This document shows, piece after piece, positions 35,940 to 45,683 of a stretch of DNA of 64,000 bases; within the stretch, counting starts at the first letter, position 1, and each line of letters begins with the position of its first letter. This stretch comes from Conoideocrella luteorostrata. Taxonomy: Eukaryota; Ascomycota; Sordariomycetes; Hypocreales; Clavicipitaceae. A program made the translations under genes and the position numbers. The stretch lies in assembly GCA_032433595.1 (NCBI GenBank), contig JASWJB010000179.1, positions 25,474 through 89,473 of the forward strand. Direction: 5' to 3'. Under the pieces are notes generated by a model that was given only the letters and a program-made list of their open reading frames with translations, ran no database searches and had not been told where the DNA came from.

Positions 35940-36639
35940 GAGTAACTAAACACGCAATAGCGGATTTTCAATCATGCAACAGCGACTAAGCCTAAAGCAG
36001 ACGAAGTACCTTGCCCGCCGCCACACACCAAATAGATACCTCATGTTTTTGCGTGCATCTGGCCTGATGACATCGTCTGGTGCAAGATTTAGCAGCATAA
36101 TTTTCACCCTCGCGCATCACGAATTCCTTCAACCTGCACGCAACAAATTCGTAACGCCGTAAATTCGCAACGCCGCATAAGCTAGGGAACCCGAAACGCA
36201 CGAGACACGATAGCATTAACAGTGGCATTAACACAAAAAGCTTCGCCAGCGCTTCGCCGGCGCTATCATTATTAGTAAGCGTAACCAAGAGTAAGGGCAA
36301 AAGGAGAGGAAAGGCAGCACAAGCTCGTGAAGCTAAAGATACACAAATTCAAGAGCTTCAGAATGCTTTATTAAAGATGGCGGGATCTGTTAAGGCGCTT
36401 CAAGCCTCACAAAACGCAACGCACACAGCGTTATTGCATCGCCCGATTTACTATTACTAACCTCCTATAATGCCCTCTTGGCTAGCATACAATCAATGGA
36501 ATTCTCACGCGGGTGCAGATGCACGCAAAAGCACAGGAGGTATTTTCTTGGTGTGTGACGGCGGCCAAGGTACTTCGTCTGCTTTTGGCTTAGTCACTGT
36601 TGCATGATTGAAAATCCGCTGTTGCGTGTTTAGTTACTC
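35940..36639. mobile_element. Non-autonomous Mutator-like element, copy 1
   Basis: A 700-bp element with terminal inverted repeats of ~122 bp (35940-36061 and 36516-36639) beginning GAGTAACTAAACACGCAA. The interior has an open plus-strand stretch ending in TAA at 36458-36460. It is rich in Lys, Arg and Gln and predicted to form a coiled coil, and may be a leftover of a transposase tail. Long TIRs plus 9-bp target duplication (see repeat entries) fit the Mutator/MULE superfamily. No complete transposase is present. Confidence 0.8.
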
Positions 36640-36689
36640 AATTTAAAACTGTTGATGAAGATACAGGCCCATAAGTAATACGAGCTGCA
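36640..36689. repeat. Inverted 50-bp spacer carrying both displaced target duplications
   Basis: The spacer begins with AATTTAAAA, the reverse complement of TTTTAAATT at 37301-37309. It ends with CGAGCTGCA, the reverse complement of TGCAGCTCG at 35931-35939. Flipping only these 50 bases gives each element a perfect 9-bp direct duplication on both sides. Confidence 0.75.
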
Positions 36690-37300
36690 GAGTAACTAAA
36701 CACGCAACAGCGGATTTTCAATCATGCAACAGCTGACTAAGCCAAAAGCAGACGAAGTACCTTGCCCGCCGTCACACACCAAAAAGATATCTCATGCTTT
36801 TGCGTGCATCTGGCCTGATGACATCGTCTGGTGCAAGCTACTAGCAGCATAATTTTCACCCTCGCGCATCACAAATTCCTTTAACCTGCACGTAATAAAT
36901 TCGTAACGCTGTAAATTCGCAACGCCGCTTAAGCTAGGGAACCCAAAACGCACGAGACACGATAGCATTAACAGTGGCATTAACACAAGGAGCTTCGCCG
37001 GCGCTTTCATCATCAGTAAGCGTAGCCGGGAGTAAGGGCAAAAGGAGAGGAAAGGCGGCATAAGCTCGTGAAGCTAAAGATACACAAATTCAAGAGCTTT
37101 AGAATGCTTTATTAAAGATGGCGGGATCTGTTAAGGCGCTTCAAGCCTCACAAAACGCAACGCACACAGTGTTATTGCATCGCCTGATTTACTATCACTT
37201 CTCACGCGAGTGCAGATGCACGCAAAAACACAAGAGGTATTTTTTTTAGTGTGTGGCGGCGGGCAAGATACTTCGTCTGCTTTTGGGTGTTTAGTTACTC
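36690..37300. mobile_element. Non-autonomous Mutator-like element, copy 2
   Basis: A 611-bp direct copy of the element at 35940, with the same start GAGTAACTAAACACGCAA. Its right TIR lacks ~38 bp near the tip (TAAACAC joins directly to CCAAAAGC) and its interior lacks ~45 bp present in copy 1. The internal open stretch of copy 1 is broken here by CAA-to-TAA (37061-37063) and CAG-to-TAG changes. Both are C-to-T at CpA, the signature of repeat-induced point mutation. The 9-bp TTTTAAATT follows at 37301-37309. Confidence 0.8.
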
Positions 37301-37309
37301 TTTTAAATT
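37301..37309 (+). repeat. 9-bp target-site duplication of copy 2 (right)
   Basis: TTTTAAATT abuts the right end of copy 2. The partner is its reverse complement at 36640-36648. Confidence 0.7.
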
Positions 37310-37771
37310 AGCGTGCGGCGGGATTTCCATTGGTCAAGATCCTGGATTGAAAACTGTCGCAAAGATACTCCGTGGGTTTTGCTATTTGTTATTTGCTACT
37401 TGCTATGTGCTATAAATCATGATGATTTCTGCCAATCAAGAAAGGCTCATTACGGTGCCTTTCTGTATCTTTCGCTGAAACAAACTTTCATCATTCAACA
37501 AAGACTCAGCTTGTCGAGCATGACGGCGTGACTACGAGCCAGCATTCTCAATCCTACTGTCTTACAAATGTGTTACAGATCACAGTGAGCCGGTTACGGA
37601 TTCTGACCCCTGGAGATATCGTGAGACAACCTTCCGAGTCCGATGACGGAATTCATAGATAGTAGTCATCTATAAGAAGAGGTCTAATTCCTCGTCAATT
37701 AGATAGAATACAAGGACAATTCCACTGCTTAGATCTTCCATAGCTGCTCACTTCGTGACACCTACTCATTT
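37310..37771. promoter_or_regulatory. SDR upstream region with shared 38-bp block
   Basis: Promoter side of the SDR gene. Bases 37690-37727, ending 44 nt before the ATG, are the second copy of the block found at 35630-35668. Weaker similarity continues toward a shared GCTCAC word. Confidence 0.5.
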
Positions 37772-38605
37772 ATGAACCCAGAACGTGTCGGGCCCTCATT
37801 AAATGGGCAAGTCGCCCTCATCACTGGCGCCGGGCGCGGCATAGGAAAAGCAATTTCTCTCGCCTTCGCTCGAGCCGGCGCAAACGTAGTTTGCTTAGCT
37901 AGATCCATATCTCAAATTGAAGAAGTAGTTCAAGAAATTAGGCGGTCGAATCTACCTGACGCCATCGCAATTTCTGCTGACGTTTCTCGGGGTTCGGACC
38001 TTCGCGAGGCTGTAGCAAGAGTCACAGAGAAGTTTGGCAAGATTGACATCCTAGTCAACAACGCGGGGGTCGATAGGGTAGGCTCGTTGCAGTATGAGCA
38101 CGACTTTCAGGCCTGGTGGCAAGTATTCGAGGTCAACATGAAAGGGCCGGCGGCGTTGATCCATTTGGTGCTTCCTGGTATGCTGGACCGGGACCGTGGT
38201 ACCATCATCAACATCGGCAGCCGCAATGCGATTTCCAACCATCCTTTCATGACCGCGTATTCTGCATCCAAAACAGCGCTTCTTCGTTTTAATCAATGCC
38301 TTGGCCTGGAGCTCAAAGGATCCAAGGTGTGCACCTTTTATCTGCATCCTGGGCACGTGGCTACGTCGTTGATGAACGGCTCGTTTGACACCACGGAAGC
38401 AGCTAAGATTCCACGGCTGAAAACAATGTTGGACTCGATGCACGCGACAATGGAAAACAGCGACCCCAAGGGTGCCGAGCTAGCCGCAAAATCTGCCGTA
38501 ATGCTGGCGTCCGTCCGAGAAGCGTATCTGCTCAACGGGCTTTACATAGATGCGCAGCAAGATTTATCAGAAATTTTGAGCCTTGCTCAAACTAATGACC
38601 ACTGA
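37772..38605 (+). CDS. Short-chain dehydrogenase/reductase
   Basis: Single-exon 277-aa classical SDR. The cofactor-binding TGAGRGIG lies at residues 18-25, NNAG at 96-99, and the catalytic residues are Ser150, Tyr163 and Lys167 (YSASK). Length and motifs indicate an intact NAD(P)(H)-dependent oxidoreductase. The substrate cannot be told; the closest general resemblance is to 3-oxoacyl-ACP reductase-type SDRs. It has no introns, unlike most genes here. It stands alone between the Mutator-like elements and an AT-rich inverted-repeat element, so it is not part of a visible biosynthetic cluster. Confidence 0.92.
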   Translation: MNPERVGPSLNGQVALITGAGRGIGKAISLAFARAGANVVCLARSISQIEEVVQEIRRSNLPDAIAISADVSRGSDLREAVARVTEKFGKIDILVNNAGVDRVGSLQYEHDFQAWWQVFEVNMKGPAALIHLVLPGMLDRDRGTIINIGSRNAISNHPFMTAYSASKTALLRFNQCLGLELKGSKVCTFYLHPGHVATSLMNGSFDTTEAAKIPRLKTMLDSMHATMENSDPKGAELAAKSAVMLASVREAYLLNGLYIDAQQDLSEILSLAQTNDH

Positions 38606-38739
38606 GCGACACAGGGTAGGAAATTTGGATAGAAATTGATATTTGTGTTCAACCTGGTTTCAGATTAAATTTGCCACGTGAGTTCTCTGGCGCCTAAAAG
38701 TATTCCACTGTTAAGGACTCGAGCTTAAGCTCGCCATGC

Positions 38740-38990
38740 GGGGACAGTTTAACTGAGCCATTTCGTCCACATTGTCCAATTGACCTTTTTAATTCGAACG
38801 CCCACTATAGATATAATTAAAGCTTATTATTAATAAAATCTATTACCTAAATAGCTATTTAAGCTATATAATAATTTAACTGTTTTTTTTTTTTTTTTTT
38901 TAATAAAAAATATTTATCTTTTTTTTGGTCACCAAGGCATTATCTCTTGCGGAGTTAATGCCACCTCGATGGCTCATTTAAACTGTCCCC
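38740..38990. mobile_element. AT-rich MITE-like element with 22-bp inverted repeats
   Basis: A 251-bp segment bounded by GGGGACAGTTTAACTGAGCC (left, 38740) and its inverted counterpart ending CTGTCCCC (38990). One mismatch occurs in 22 positions. The interior is extremely AT-rich with a T run at ~38882-38900. It has no coding capacity. No clear target duplication is seen, so the superfamily is open. Confidence 0.7.
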
Positions 38991-39267
38991 CGCCTGGCAG
39001 GTAAGAACTCGGGCTAAGCCTGCGCCAACCAATACCCCGGAGCCGGCTCCAACGTCGGGCCTCCGAGCTTTATCTTGCTTGGCGCATGCGGGTCGGTGAC
39101 TTCATAACCTCCAAATTTCCAAGCGTCAATTCTGTCGTGACTACGGAGCGGTGCATGCATCCATTCGTCTGTTTACAACACATTCCGCCACGCCACTCTC
39201 TGTCCGCAACACGCGCATCGGTAAATCTCAACACACGGCCTCACGTGGTTAACCTGAACCAAAGCAC

Positions 39268-40047
39268 ATGATGCGCATTCCTTTCCCGCCCAGACCAGCC
39301 CGCCACATCACCCGCTTCTGTTCACGATGCCGCCATCATCAAGCATCGACGCAACACCGCAACACCACCATATCTCGCCATCTGTCAACCCTCCCAGAGC
39401 TCACCACAGTCCCAATAGCTACTATCCCGACCCTGAATCAGAGCCGTTCCTTCTCGCATACTTCGAAACTGCCCTTACCCAATCGCGGTAACAGCAGCAA
39501 CGTCAAACAACCGACCACCCACTACTCCTTCTTTCCTTCGACCCTTCCCTCCGGCCCCCCTCCGGAGGGTCACTTCCCCATCGACACCCGCCTCCTCCGC
39601 AGTGAGTTCCTGCGCCTTCAAGCAAAATATCACCCGGACAAGCACCCCCAGCAAGACAAGCCCCGGGCAGAAGCGGTATCCGCCTCCATAAACGAAGCTT
39701 ACAAGACTCTCTCGAATCCTCTCCTCCGAGCCCAGTACCTTTTATCGCTTCAAGGTGTAGATGTGGCGAATGATGAGACCCTCAAGGTAGAAGAGCCGGA
39801 GCTTCTAATGGTGGTACTGGAAGCCCATGAAGAAATTGAGCGTGCCAGCAATGCTGAGGATCTGAAGGGCTTGACAGCAGAGAATGAGGAGAGAATAGCA
39901 ACGTGTGAAGGCGTGTTGGAGGGGGCGTTCCATGAGGGTGACATTGAGATGGCCAAGAGGGAAGCTGTGAGATTAAGATATTGGGTCAATATAAGGCAAG
40001 CGATTCATGATTGGGAGGAGGGAAAGCCCGCCGTTTTGCACCATTAG
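39268..40047 (+). CDS. JAC1: Mitochondrial J-protein co-chaperone Jac1 (HscB)
   Basis: Single-exon 259-aa protein. The first ~90 residues are an Arg/Ser/Thr-rich mitochondrial presequence. The J domain (~residues 86-160) contains YHPDKHPQ with the HPD motif at 122-124. The C-terminal HscB domain (ELLMVVLEAHEEIERASNAE ... RYWVNIRQAIHDWEEGK) binds the Fe-S scaffold Isu1. Jac1 recruits the Hsp70 Ssq1 to release Fe-S clusters in the matrix, upstream of enzymes such as Sdh2 encoded ~10 kb away. The start could be residue 1 or 2 (MM). Length is near the family norm for filamentous fungi. Confidence 0.92.
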   Translation: MMRIPFPPRPARHITRFCSRCRHHQASTQHRNTTISRHLSTLPELTTVPIATIPTLNQSRSFSHTSKLPLPNRGNSSNVKQPTTHYSFFPSTLPSGPPPEGHFPIDTRLLRSEFLRLQAKYHPDKHPQQDKPRAEAVSASINEAYKTLSNPLLRAQYLLSLQGVDVANDETLKVEEPELLMVVLEAHEEIERASNAEDLKGLTAENEERIATCEGVLEGAFHEGDIEMAKREAVRLRYWVNIRQAIHDWEEGKPAVLHH

Positions 40048-40539
40048 GGCGAGCATTTCAAGATAAATTTGAATGTCACCGAGGAGCGCTGTCGCGGGGT
40101 ATATGTTTGAACTACTAGAAAGATAAAGCTTTCCTCATTGACGATTGTACAACATGGTCACTACGATGAAAACGGGAGATGACAGTATATCAAATGCATA
40201 ACTTCTTTTTTACGGCAGCATAAACCGTTTCTGGATGTGATATTTCCTCAGCTGCCGTCACGCGGCTATACCACTCATGTCCCTTAAATGCCCAAATACC
40301 TGATGACATTTTCCACGTCATTTCCCAAGAATGAAAACCCATTAAACCCGCTCAACGCCGCCTAGCATCCAATCCAACTCCCAATCCTCACCTCTTGAGT
40401 CGCATGAAATCTTTTACATCGTCTGTTACAAATGATCCAAATCCGTGGCATCTCTTTTTGCGCCTAAATGGCTGTGTTGGACACAGCTCGTATATAAAAC
40501 AGTTGCGTGGAGCTCAGCCAGTTTCACAAACTATGCACG
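40048..40539. other. Intergenic: convergent 3' region
   Basis: Between the 3' ends of JAC1 (+) and PalF (-). Presumed 3' UTRs only. Confidence 0.5.
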
Positions 40540-43155
40540 TCATCTTTGATATGCAGGTAGTTGTTCTGAACCACCTGCCCTAGATGACCCAGCACCCACT
40601 CCGTAGCCGGGATAGTTGTCAATGTCATTATCGAGGTCCGCAGGAGCCGATGGTTCTTCTGAGAGAGCTGGCGCCGACGAGTTTCCTGAAGATCGCTCCA
40701 TATCGGCTGGAAATTCTGGAGGGGCACTGGCTTCCTCCAGCAGTCTCCGCCTTTCAAGTTCTTGCTTATCCTCTGTTATAGGTCCCACGGCCAATTCTTC
40801 AACCGTTGGCGCAGACGGTCCGGCCTCGACTTCGTGGTGGGATGGAACTATGGGACCGGCTGAGGGTATTCGAGGTGTGTCCTCTGCTTCGTAGATGTCA
40901 TCTTCATCACTTAGAGAAGGGGGGGCTATTGGAGGCTGGCTGGGAAGCAGCCTAGTTTCAGCTTGCCGCATTCTTTCTTTTTCAGTCATGTCAGCCTGGT
41001 TAGGTACTTGCGGCGACGGAACATATGAAGGAGCTGCCTGGGAAGTGTGAGGGCGGTGATGGTGGTAGCCGTTTGTGTGGGCGAAATCTCGTGCCATGCC
41101 TGCCGAAGTCCAGGGATGGTGTTGAGCGTCGGCAGGGTGTGGTGGTGGAGTTGTGTAGTCGAGTTCACCATTGGGGGGTGATAGGTATGAGTTTCCGTTG
41201 GTAAGAATCGAGCCATTTGGCTGAGATCCGTTGTGAATTGGCACTTCAGGGTGTATAATTTCTTCTTCATCCGCCTCTGCAATGCGGATCGTTGTTGGCT
41301 TTGGAGTTAATTTAGTAGACTGCCGTAATCTGCCGCTGTCCATGGTCCCGACTACCGTTTCTAAAGAGACTGATATGACGCCTTTTTGTCGCCTCACTTG
41401 TGACGTATCAGCAATGTTTGACCCTCTTTGGGGACCAAAGGTGCTTTGCTTTTGTTCCGCATTGTTACTGCCGGATGTGCCAACTCTTGATGTGTAAGAC
41501 CCGGCCCCAAGCTGAGCCGTCAGCCTGCCACCCAGGTCAACAATAACCTCGGCTTGATACTTGAAGCTAATCATGTCGCCTGGCACTCCCTTTATGGTTG
41601 GAAATGCATCATCCGGGATCCTCACAGACACAGTGACAGACGCCTGCAATGTCGCTGGATCGATAATGAGTGGTGCAGCGTTCTGGTCCAGGTCTTTGCG
41701 GAACACACTGGTTGAGCTGGTCGAGGACAGTGACAGTCCTCCTATGCCGGTTCGAGACCTTGGATATGGCTCTTCCTTGTGCAATGTCCTTGCTGAATGA
41801 GAGCCTTCGAAAGGCATGGATGGCGGGGGGTTGGTGTCGATCTTTGACTGACGAAAGAGCGTCACGATGACGCCAGTCATGCTCTTGACTCTCTTGATGT
41901 GTTGCACCGTAACTCGTACAGAGACAGTTTCTCCCGGTAGACAGCCTCCCTTGAGCAGCTCAATAGTCGCAGTGATCGTCTTGTCATCCACAACCTGTTG
42001 TTTTGCCGCAGAAGTGAGAGTCGAGCCAACGTGGGACAACTGAGTAAACTCGACTCTGCTGGCTGTGCTTACGCTGCGGCCACTCTCACCGCTGATCTCA
42101 CTATGTATATCGTTTGGGGCAGATCCTGCGCGTGTCTCAACAGGTGGATTGTTGCCATTTTCGCCGCGCGTGGATTCTTCGGTGATGACGGAAGAGCCGG
42201 CTTCAGAAGTTAGATCATTGATCTCATGCGCTACGGGTCCGGAAGCCTTTTCATTAAGCGTGGACCTTTTCCTTCGTGTACGCCTGGATATTGGTTCTAG
42301 AAAGATGGTTCTGGGGCGTGGCGGTGAAAGTAAACCAACATCGATTTGTTGGATAAGGGTCACTTTCCTGTCACAAGTGGACGTCGGCGCAATAGCGGTT
42401 GGTCTAGTCAATGTCGCCGTGACCGTGTATGAGATTGTTCCTCGTTCAAACTATATCGCTGCGTCAGCTCCTGGTACTGTAGGCTGTAACAGTTTCACGG
42501 TGGCTGTTGGAAAAGAAAAACTTACGTCGATGCTGCTAGGTAATCCTTTATCCGGAAATATCAACTCGAATCCGAATTCGTATTTTCCCGGCTCTATTCT
42601 GCCTTCCCCACTCAAGACCTGTTCGTCTTGAAACAGGCTGGTTAATCCGTTGCCCTGATATTGTGGTCTCCGAGAACTGCCGGGCGGAGGTAGTGTCGTA
42701 ACGCTCTGGGCCTTGGCAACCGACGTAGGGTCTTTGAGAACTCGCACATATCCATGCAGAGAAACGACGAGATGTGTGAGGCGAAGCGGCTTCACGAGGG
42801 CCAGGACGACAGCGCCTCGCACGGCATCTCCGGCAGAATATTTCTTGTGCGGCTCCTCACAGCGAATGTGGAAATCGGGAAAGCTGCGGTTCCTGCTGCG
42901 AAAGGGCAATGGGAGCTGCAAAGGCAAGCTCAGGCGGGACAGCAGGCTCGGCCGCGTGGCACCGGTTGACGGCGATTTCACCGGCACAGCGACGGGGGTG
43001 GATTGACCTGCATGATCGTTCGAAGGAGGATCACCAGGACTCACGGCTGCATTTCCCGCCGAAGCCGGTGTTGCCAGCGAGGGTGAGGGTGAGGGCGATG
43101 ACGACGTCGACAGTCGGCCGATGGCTCCGTCGTGAGCGGCGGGATCTGGCGGCAT
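40540..43155 (-). CDS. palF: pH-response arrestin-like protein PalF/Rim8
   Basis: An 846-aa arrestin-related protein from exons 43155-42526 and 42450-40540 (75-nt intron). After a low-complexity Ser/Pro head, the arrestin-N domain runs from FPDFHIRCEEPHKKYSAGDA through GKYEFGFELIFPDKGLPSSI and FERGTISYTVTATLTRP. The arrestin-C domain runs from KTITATIELLKGGCLPGETV to PGDMISFKYQAEVIVDLGG. A long disordered tail rich in Pro, Ser and acidic residues carries predicted ubiquitination/ESCRT-binding region. PalF links the plasma-membrane pH sensor PalH to ESCRT components, leading to PacC activation under alkaline conditions. The first true ATG is at 43155; the frame extends upstream only from a TTG. 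One GCCAAG (PacC-type) word lies at 43181. Confidence 0.93.
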
Positions 43156-44786
43156 GAGACGGACACTTTGAGGGCTGCGGGCCAAGCCCCTCGGCAAGGC
43201 TCACAGACGCAGCACTTGGGGCAAGCGGTTCCCTCGATGGACGAGTCGTCGTGGCCGTCTATGACAAGGCGCGCTGACCTCTGCTGGCCGTGTTGTTTTG
43301 TGGTTGACGTAGGTTGAGGTAGACTGAGGTAGGATCGCCAATCGAGCACGAAGTACTCCGTACCAAGCACCAAGCATCTAAGATAAAGGGCAGCACCACC
43401 ACAGGAGCCGTCAGCGACCAGGCAAGATCAGGCTGCTTGGCGGCGGGTGGGGGCGGGCGGCTTGCTGACGGTCCAGAAGTCCGGGGATGGCCAGCAGCCC
43501 AAGACTCGGAGCCCGTGCCGTCAGGACTAGGGTACATAAATAGCCCACAGTCTTGGGCCTTTGTCGACTGCGTACTCCGTACGGAGTACCTATCTAGGTA
43601 CTAGTAGTAGGTATAGTAGGTACGGAGTACTCCGTACGGAGTAGTCACCTCCGCGCGTTGCTACTATTTTACTTGCCCGCCAAGACATATTGGCCGACTC
43701 TGGCTCCGGCCGAATGCCTGATGCATCACGCAGCCAACCACCACCTGTCGTTGGCCATGACTTGGAGGGCTTGGCCGGCTCACTTGCAGGCGGCAGTGTC
43801 AACCTGGAATCTTGTTGTCTGGTGTGCGGACTTGCAATAGTCCAGCTTGTCAGTCAGTGTCCAATGTTCGTGTCTGTGGAGCTACTGCCGCAGCCAAGTG
43901 GGCAACATGCATCGAGCACAATAGGCCAACAAACGGTGAAGAACGGTGATGGTGGTGGATGACTCGCAAATTCATCCCATACTAGTACGGAGCGGAGGCA
44001 TGGAATGCAGGATAGTGGGGATTCCACCGGGTAAAGGAAAACAGATAATTCTAGAAGCAATGCGTCCAACCAACGTTGCACATCGACGGCCGGCTTGGCA
44101 GCTTACCGTCGACAACCTTCGCACCAGGTGGGCGCACTGTACCTATGCAGGTGGCTTCTTTCGTCGCGCCAAGCTGTGCTCTTGATTGGCAGCGGAACCT
44201 GTGCGATAATTGTATGTCTGCTCCGTGATCAAGCAACTGCGTAACCAGGCACTGCACTGGACGGCCTTCGACTCCTTTTGTTGCGCGCTCATGCCTGCGG
44301 GGAATGGGGGAGAGAGGAGAGAGGAGACAGCAGAGACCACAGAAGGCTGATGAGAGGACAGGAGAGAGGGAAACAGGACCATGTATTTCCATCAGCTTCA
44401 TTCCGGGCCCGCAACATTTGTCCCGGCACCTTCGGTACCATACTCCGTATTCCCCGCCCTTTAAACCCGATCCCATATCACCAATCCTCACGGCTATCGT
44501 GTGACACCTTTAGACAGGGGGGAGATGATACATGCGGCGAATTTGTGTTGGGCTGTTTCCAGACGCCAAGATTACATGATCCATTGCGGATTCCCAACAT
44601 CAGATGCCAAGCAAAGCTTGGTTCCCTGTCCTGTCCATTGGCCTAGCTCTGGTTGTTCAACAGTGAGTGTACATATACGGCTGTAGAAAACCCTCACCTT
44701 TGGATAAAACTAAATGTGAACACACCTTATCCCCAACTTGGCCTATTGCTTTCTGATGCGGAGATGACTAGTTTTGCAAAATGCAT
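43156..44786. other. Intergenic: palF promoter side with nested palindromes
   Basis: A 1.6-kb region upstream of palF and downstream of the CMD-like pseudogene. It is rich in the TACTCCGTA motif: single copies near 43353 and 44442, and nested palindromic copies at 43571-43590 and 43621-43644. No gene is supported. Confidence 0.6.
43571..43644. repeat. Nested TACGGAGTACTCCGTA palindromes
   Basis: Two palindromic blocks built from TACTCCGTA and its reverse complement flank a GGTACTAGTAGTAGG-like core. The full 74-bp stretch could fold as a cruciform or hairpin. It lies ~420 bp upstream of the palF ATG. Confidence 0.6.
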
Positions 44787-45683
44787 TTAGAGATGCGCAA
44801 CCCGACCTTGCCATCCTCGACCGCCTATCTTCATACCTGCCTTTTCACATATCAACATTGTTACCTCACGAACGGCATGTACCTCCTGTGCAGTAGCTCC
44901 AAAGTTGGTTGCGCCACGCATACGATTTAACACAATATCCTGCATCTATCGGGCTTCATTAGTGATGCAATAACAGGCACTTCGCAAAGGACACTGCCGT
45001 GAGAGGCACCAAAGGCGAAGGGGGAGCCGCTGACATCAATAACGATTGCGCCAGCCACAGTGACAAACAGGCTCTCTTGAGCAGAAAGGACACTGGTATT
45101 GCTTCAATAAAACGCATACATCACTCGAGCAGATGCGCCAAGATCTGGGGTTCCACACGAATCCATGACGTTCATGGGAGAGGCCGATTTATCGGCGTAG
45201 ACGGCATTGACAAAGCGCTGCCCTCTTGTGAGAACCTCCCGGGCCGGCGTCTTGGTGAAATCCGTAGACCGAACTGTTTCGTTTCCCAGCTTGTCCAGCA
45301 AATCGGCAGGAGTCCGCCTCTTGAGCGCCAACAGTGCTCTTATACTCCGTAGTCTATATGCAAATACGACTCAGAATATTCCAAGTCGGTAGGCGGTCGG
45401 GGGAATGCGAGAAATCACATCTGCTACTTACTCGAGGCATACCGGATATAGGAATGACTTTAATGAGTGCTTCACGATATCTCATCGCGATTCTCCTCTG
45501 GTCCTGAAAACGGGTCACGTCATTCATGGCATGCCGGAATAAATCTGCCACGCCGTTCGGGCGATTGAGTGCACATAGGACTGCTGCACTGATGAAATAC
45601 CACGAATCTGGTGGCAGGGACGGAACACCCTGAATCTGCTTGACCAGCTCGGGCGTCAGAATATTTGGCTGTTTGGAGGCCAT
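44787..45683 (-). pseudogene. Carboxymuconolactone decarboxylase/AhpD-like pseudogene
   Basis: A broken gene of the fungal CMD/AhpD-like family (alkylhydroperoxidase fold). Exon 1 (45683-45432, MASKQPNILTPELVKQIQGV to ISGMPR) and exon 3 (44945-44787, MRGATNFGATAQEVHAVREV to the stop) are intact. Exon 2 (45353-45035) is one base too long (319 nt), shifting the frame near its start, and has an in-frame TGA at 45106-45104 in AFY-stop-SNTSVLSAQE. Splice sites (GTAAGT/TAG; GTCAGC/TAG) look functional and no alternative acceptor repairs the frame. The extra base coincides with a TACTCCGTA motif at 45343-45351. Recent inactivation or a sequencing/assembly error are both possible. Confidence 0.75.

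Noticed and set aside
36200..36460. Lys/Gln-rich open stretch inside copy 1 as a host gene
   Set aside because: It lies inside a repeated element, lacks an ATG near a conserved start, and is broken in copy 2; treated as a transposon remnant.
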